Below, one piece after another: positions 5,089-6,207 of a stretch of DNA of 6,207 nt. The stretch's first letter is position 1. Each line of letters begins with the position of its first letter. The notes under the pieces were generated by a model, which worked only from the letters and a program-made list of their open reading frames with translations, was not told the origin of the DNA and ran no database searches. The position numbers and the translations under genes were made by a program. Source of the DNA: Opitutia bacterium UBA6410 (GTDB taxonomy: Bacteria; Verrucomicrobiota; Verrucomicrobiia; Opitutales; Intestinicryptomonadaceae); the NCBI GenBank assembly GCA_002437405.1, contig DJPO01000020.1, positions 1 through 6,207 on the forward strand. Reading direction: 5' to 3'.

Positions 5089-6150
5089 ATGAATCCGCTT
5101 TTGGGTGTATTTCTCCACGGTATCGGCGGATTTGCGTCGGCGTCGTTCTATGTGCCGATTAAGTTCGTCAGGAAGTGGCGTTGGGAAGTCGCGTGGATTG
5201 TTATGGGGCTTGTCGCGTGGCTGATAACCCCGATGGTCGTGGCGACAATCACGATCCCCTCGTGGCCGCAGGCCATTGCGCAAACCGACGGGAAAATCCT
5301 CCTAATCACCGCGATATTCGGCGGAATGTGGGGCTTCGGGAACGTCGCGTACGGGCTTACTATGCGCTACTTGGGGCTGGGGCTCGGCGTCGCCGTCGCG
5401 CTCGGCACTTGCGCGATTTTCGGAACGCTAATTCCCCCGATTGTCGGCGGGACGTTTCTGGACATCTTTTCGACCGTCGGCGGGCTCGTCGTGATGACGG
5501 GCGTCGTGCTCGGCGTCTTGGGGATTGTCATAAACGGCGTTGCGGGTGTGATGAAGGAGCGCGAATGCGCGTGCGCGGACTCGCTGCCCGAATTCAACCT
5601 CAAAAAGGGCGTTGCGGTCGCAATCGTCTCCGGGTTGCTGAGCGCGGGGTTCTCCTTCTCGCTCTCCGCGGGAAACCCGATTGCGGAGGTTGCAAAATCC
5701 ATAGCGGTAGACACGGGGGCGTGCGCGCCCGACTCGGCGGACTTCTTCAAAAACAACGCGACGCTCGTCGTTACGCTGATGGGCGGCTTTGTCAGCAACT
5801 TTTTGATTTGCGGATATATGCTGCTTAAAAACAAGAGCGCGGGCGACTTGGTCTCAGCGGGCGCAAAACTGGGGCTTTCCAACTTGGTTTTGTGCGCGGT
5901 AGCGGGCGTCTGCTGGTACGGGCAGTTCTTCTTCTACGGAATGGGGACTACGCAGCTCGGGAAGGATTACGACTTTTCGAGCTGGTCGCTGCACATGTCG
6001 TTCATCATAATATTTGCGGCATTCTGGGCATTGGGACTCAAGGAGTGGAAGGGCACGAGCGCGCTTACCAAAACGGTGCTCTGGCTCGGCATACTCGTTC
6101 TGATTGCCTCGACGTTCGTCATCGGGCTGGGCAATTCGGTCTCGGCGTAA
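5089..6150 (+). CDS. rhaT: L-rhamnose/proton symporter
   Basis: RhaT imports L-rhamnose with a proton across the inner membrane. The 353-residue product is close to the E. coli length (344) and shows about ten hydrophobic segments, roughly at 2-23, 34-56, 70-92, 95-119, 127-153, 172-194, 224-246, 261-286, 299-317 and 327-348. Family landmarks seen are ASFYVPIKFVRKWRWE (18-33), MWGFGNVAYGLTMRYLG (80-96), EFNLKKG (168-174), SAGFSFSLSAG (185-195), WYGQFFFYGMG (276-286) and SWSLHMSF (298-305), all close to the E. coli protein. A loop at about 205-222 with an Asp- and Ala-rich segment is somewhat longer than in E. coli. The start lies six bases after the rhaA stop with no Shine-Dalgarno, so translation is probably coupled to rhaA. 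Uptake and isomerisation of rhamnose are thus expressed together. Confidence 0.96.
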   Translation: MNPLLGVFLHGIGGFASASFYVPIKFVRKWRWEVAWIVMGLVAWLITPMVVATITIPSWPQAIAQTDGKILLITAIFGGMWGFGNVAYGLTMRYLGLGLGVAVALGTCAIFGTLIPPIVGGTFLDIFSTVGGLVVMTGVVLGVLGIVINGVAGVMKERECACADSLPEFNLKKGVAVAIVSGLLSAGFSFSLSAGNPIAEVAKSIAVDTGACAPDSADFFKNNATLVVTLMGGFVSNFLICGYMLLKNKSAGDLVSAGAKLGLSNLVLCAVAGVCWYGQFFFYGMGTTQLGKDYDFSSWSLHMSFIIIFAAFWALGLKEWKGTSALTKTVLWLGILVLIASTFVIGLGNSVSA

Positions 6151-6207
6151 ATTTCGGAAAACAGACAATAAAAAAGCCCCGATTTGTGAACCGTACCCTA
6201 TAATTAG
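6151..6207. other. Start of intergenic region after rhaT, incomplete
   Basis: AAAAAAGCCCCG (about 6170-6181) looks like the left half of an A-tract/GC-stem/T-tract terminator, but the matching right half is not present before the window ends. A perfect TATAAT occurs at 6199-6204 without a good -35 hexamer at normal spacing. Neither can be judged without the following bases. Confidence 0.25.

Noticed and set aside
3850..5283. A 477-codon open frame on the minus strand, opposite rhaA and the start of rhaT
   Set aside because: Its translation is extremely rich in Arg, Val, Glu and Asp, has no recognisable domain, and lies fully antisense to rhaA, whose active-site residues are all intact. Long antisense frames are expected opposite GC-rich codon-biased genes.

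Overview
The window carries six protein-coding genes. Four lie on the minus strand (a partial GH16 glucanase lipoprotein, a PEGA-domain lipoprotein, proC, and a glycerate kinase). Two lie on the plus strand as a tight operon (rhaA-rhaT). The organism looks like a Gram-negative, polysaccharide-using bacterium of medium-to-high GC. Two lipobox lipoproteins, an exported GH16 enzyme, L-rhamnose uptake and isomerisation, and A/T-rich leaders mostly without a Shine-Dalgarno sequence would suit the Verrucomicrobiota (Opitutae-like, gut or aquatic) or the Bacteroidota. I lean to Verrucomicrobiota from the general look of the proteins, but nothing in the window proves it.

Layout. 1-474 (-): N-terminal 158 residues of a GH16 laminarinase-like lipoprotein, cut by the window edge one codon after the predicted catalytic glutamate. 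475-1049: a 575-base gap with an AT-rich half upstream of the GH16 gene, a GC-rich hairpin, an imperfect tandem repeat of two units of about 110 bases, and an intrinsic terminator. 1050-1514 (-): small PEGA lipoprotein with a SHOCT-like C-terminus. 1568-1612: a perfect 13-bp inverted repeat. 1626-2426 (-): pyrroline-5-carboxylate reductase. 2427-2519: GC-rich hairpin downstream of the kinase gene. 2520-3656 (-): glycerate 2-kinase of the GlxK/GarK family. 3657-3831: AT-rich divergent promoter region with a 14-bp direct repeat in the rhaA leader. 3832-5082 and 5089-6150 (+): L-rhamnose isomerase and the L-rhamnose/H+ symporter, 6 bases apart. 6151-6207: the start of the next intergenic region.

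How the genes work together. RhaT imports L-rhamnose and RhaA isomerises it to L-rhamnulose. The kinase (RhaB) and aldolase (RhaD) that normally finish the pathway to dihydroxyacetone phosphate and L-lactaldehyde are not in the window. Glycerate kinase, divergent from rhaA, feeds glycerate into lower glycolysis as phosphoglycerate; a link to rhamnose use is possible but unproven. GH16 would attack beta-glucans or galactans at the cell surface. ProC is ordinary proline biosynthesis. I see no clear sign of an undescribed system. The most unusual items are the tandem repeat, the inverted repeat after proC and the direct repeat before rhaA.
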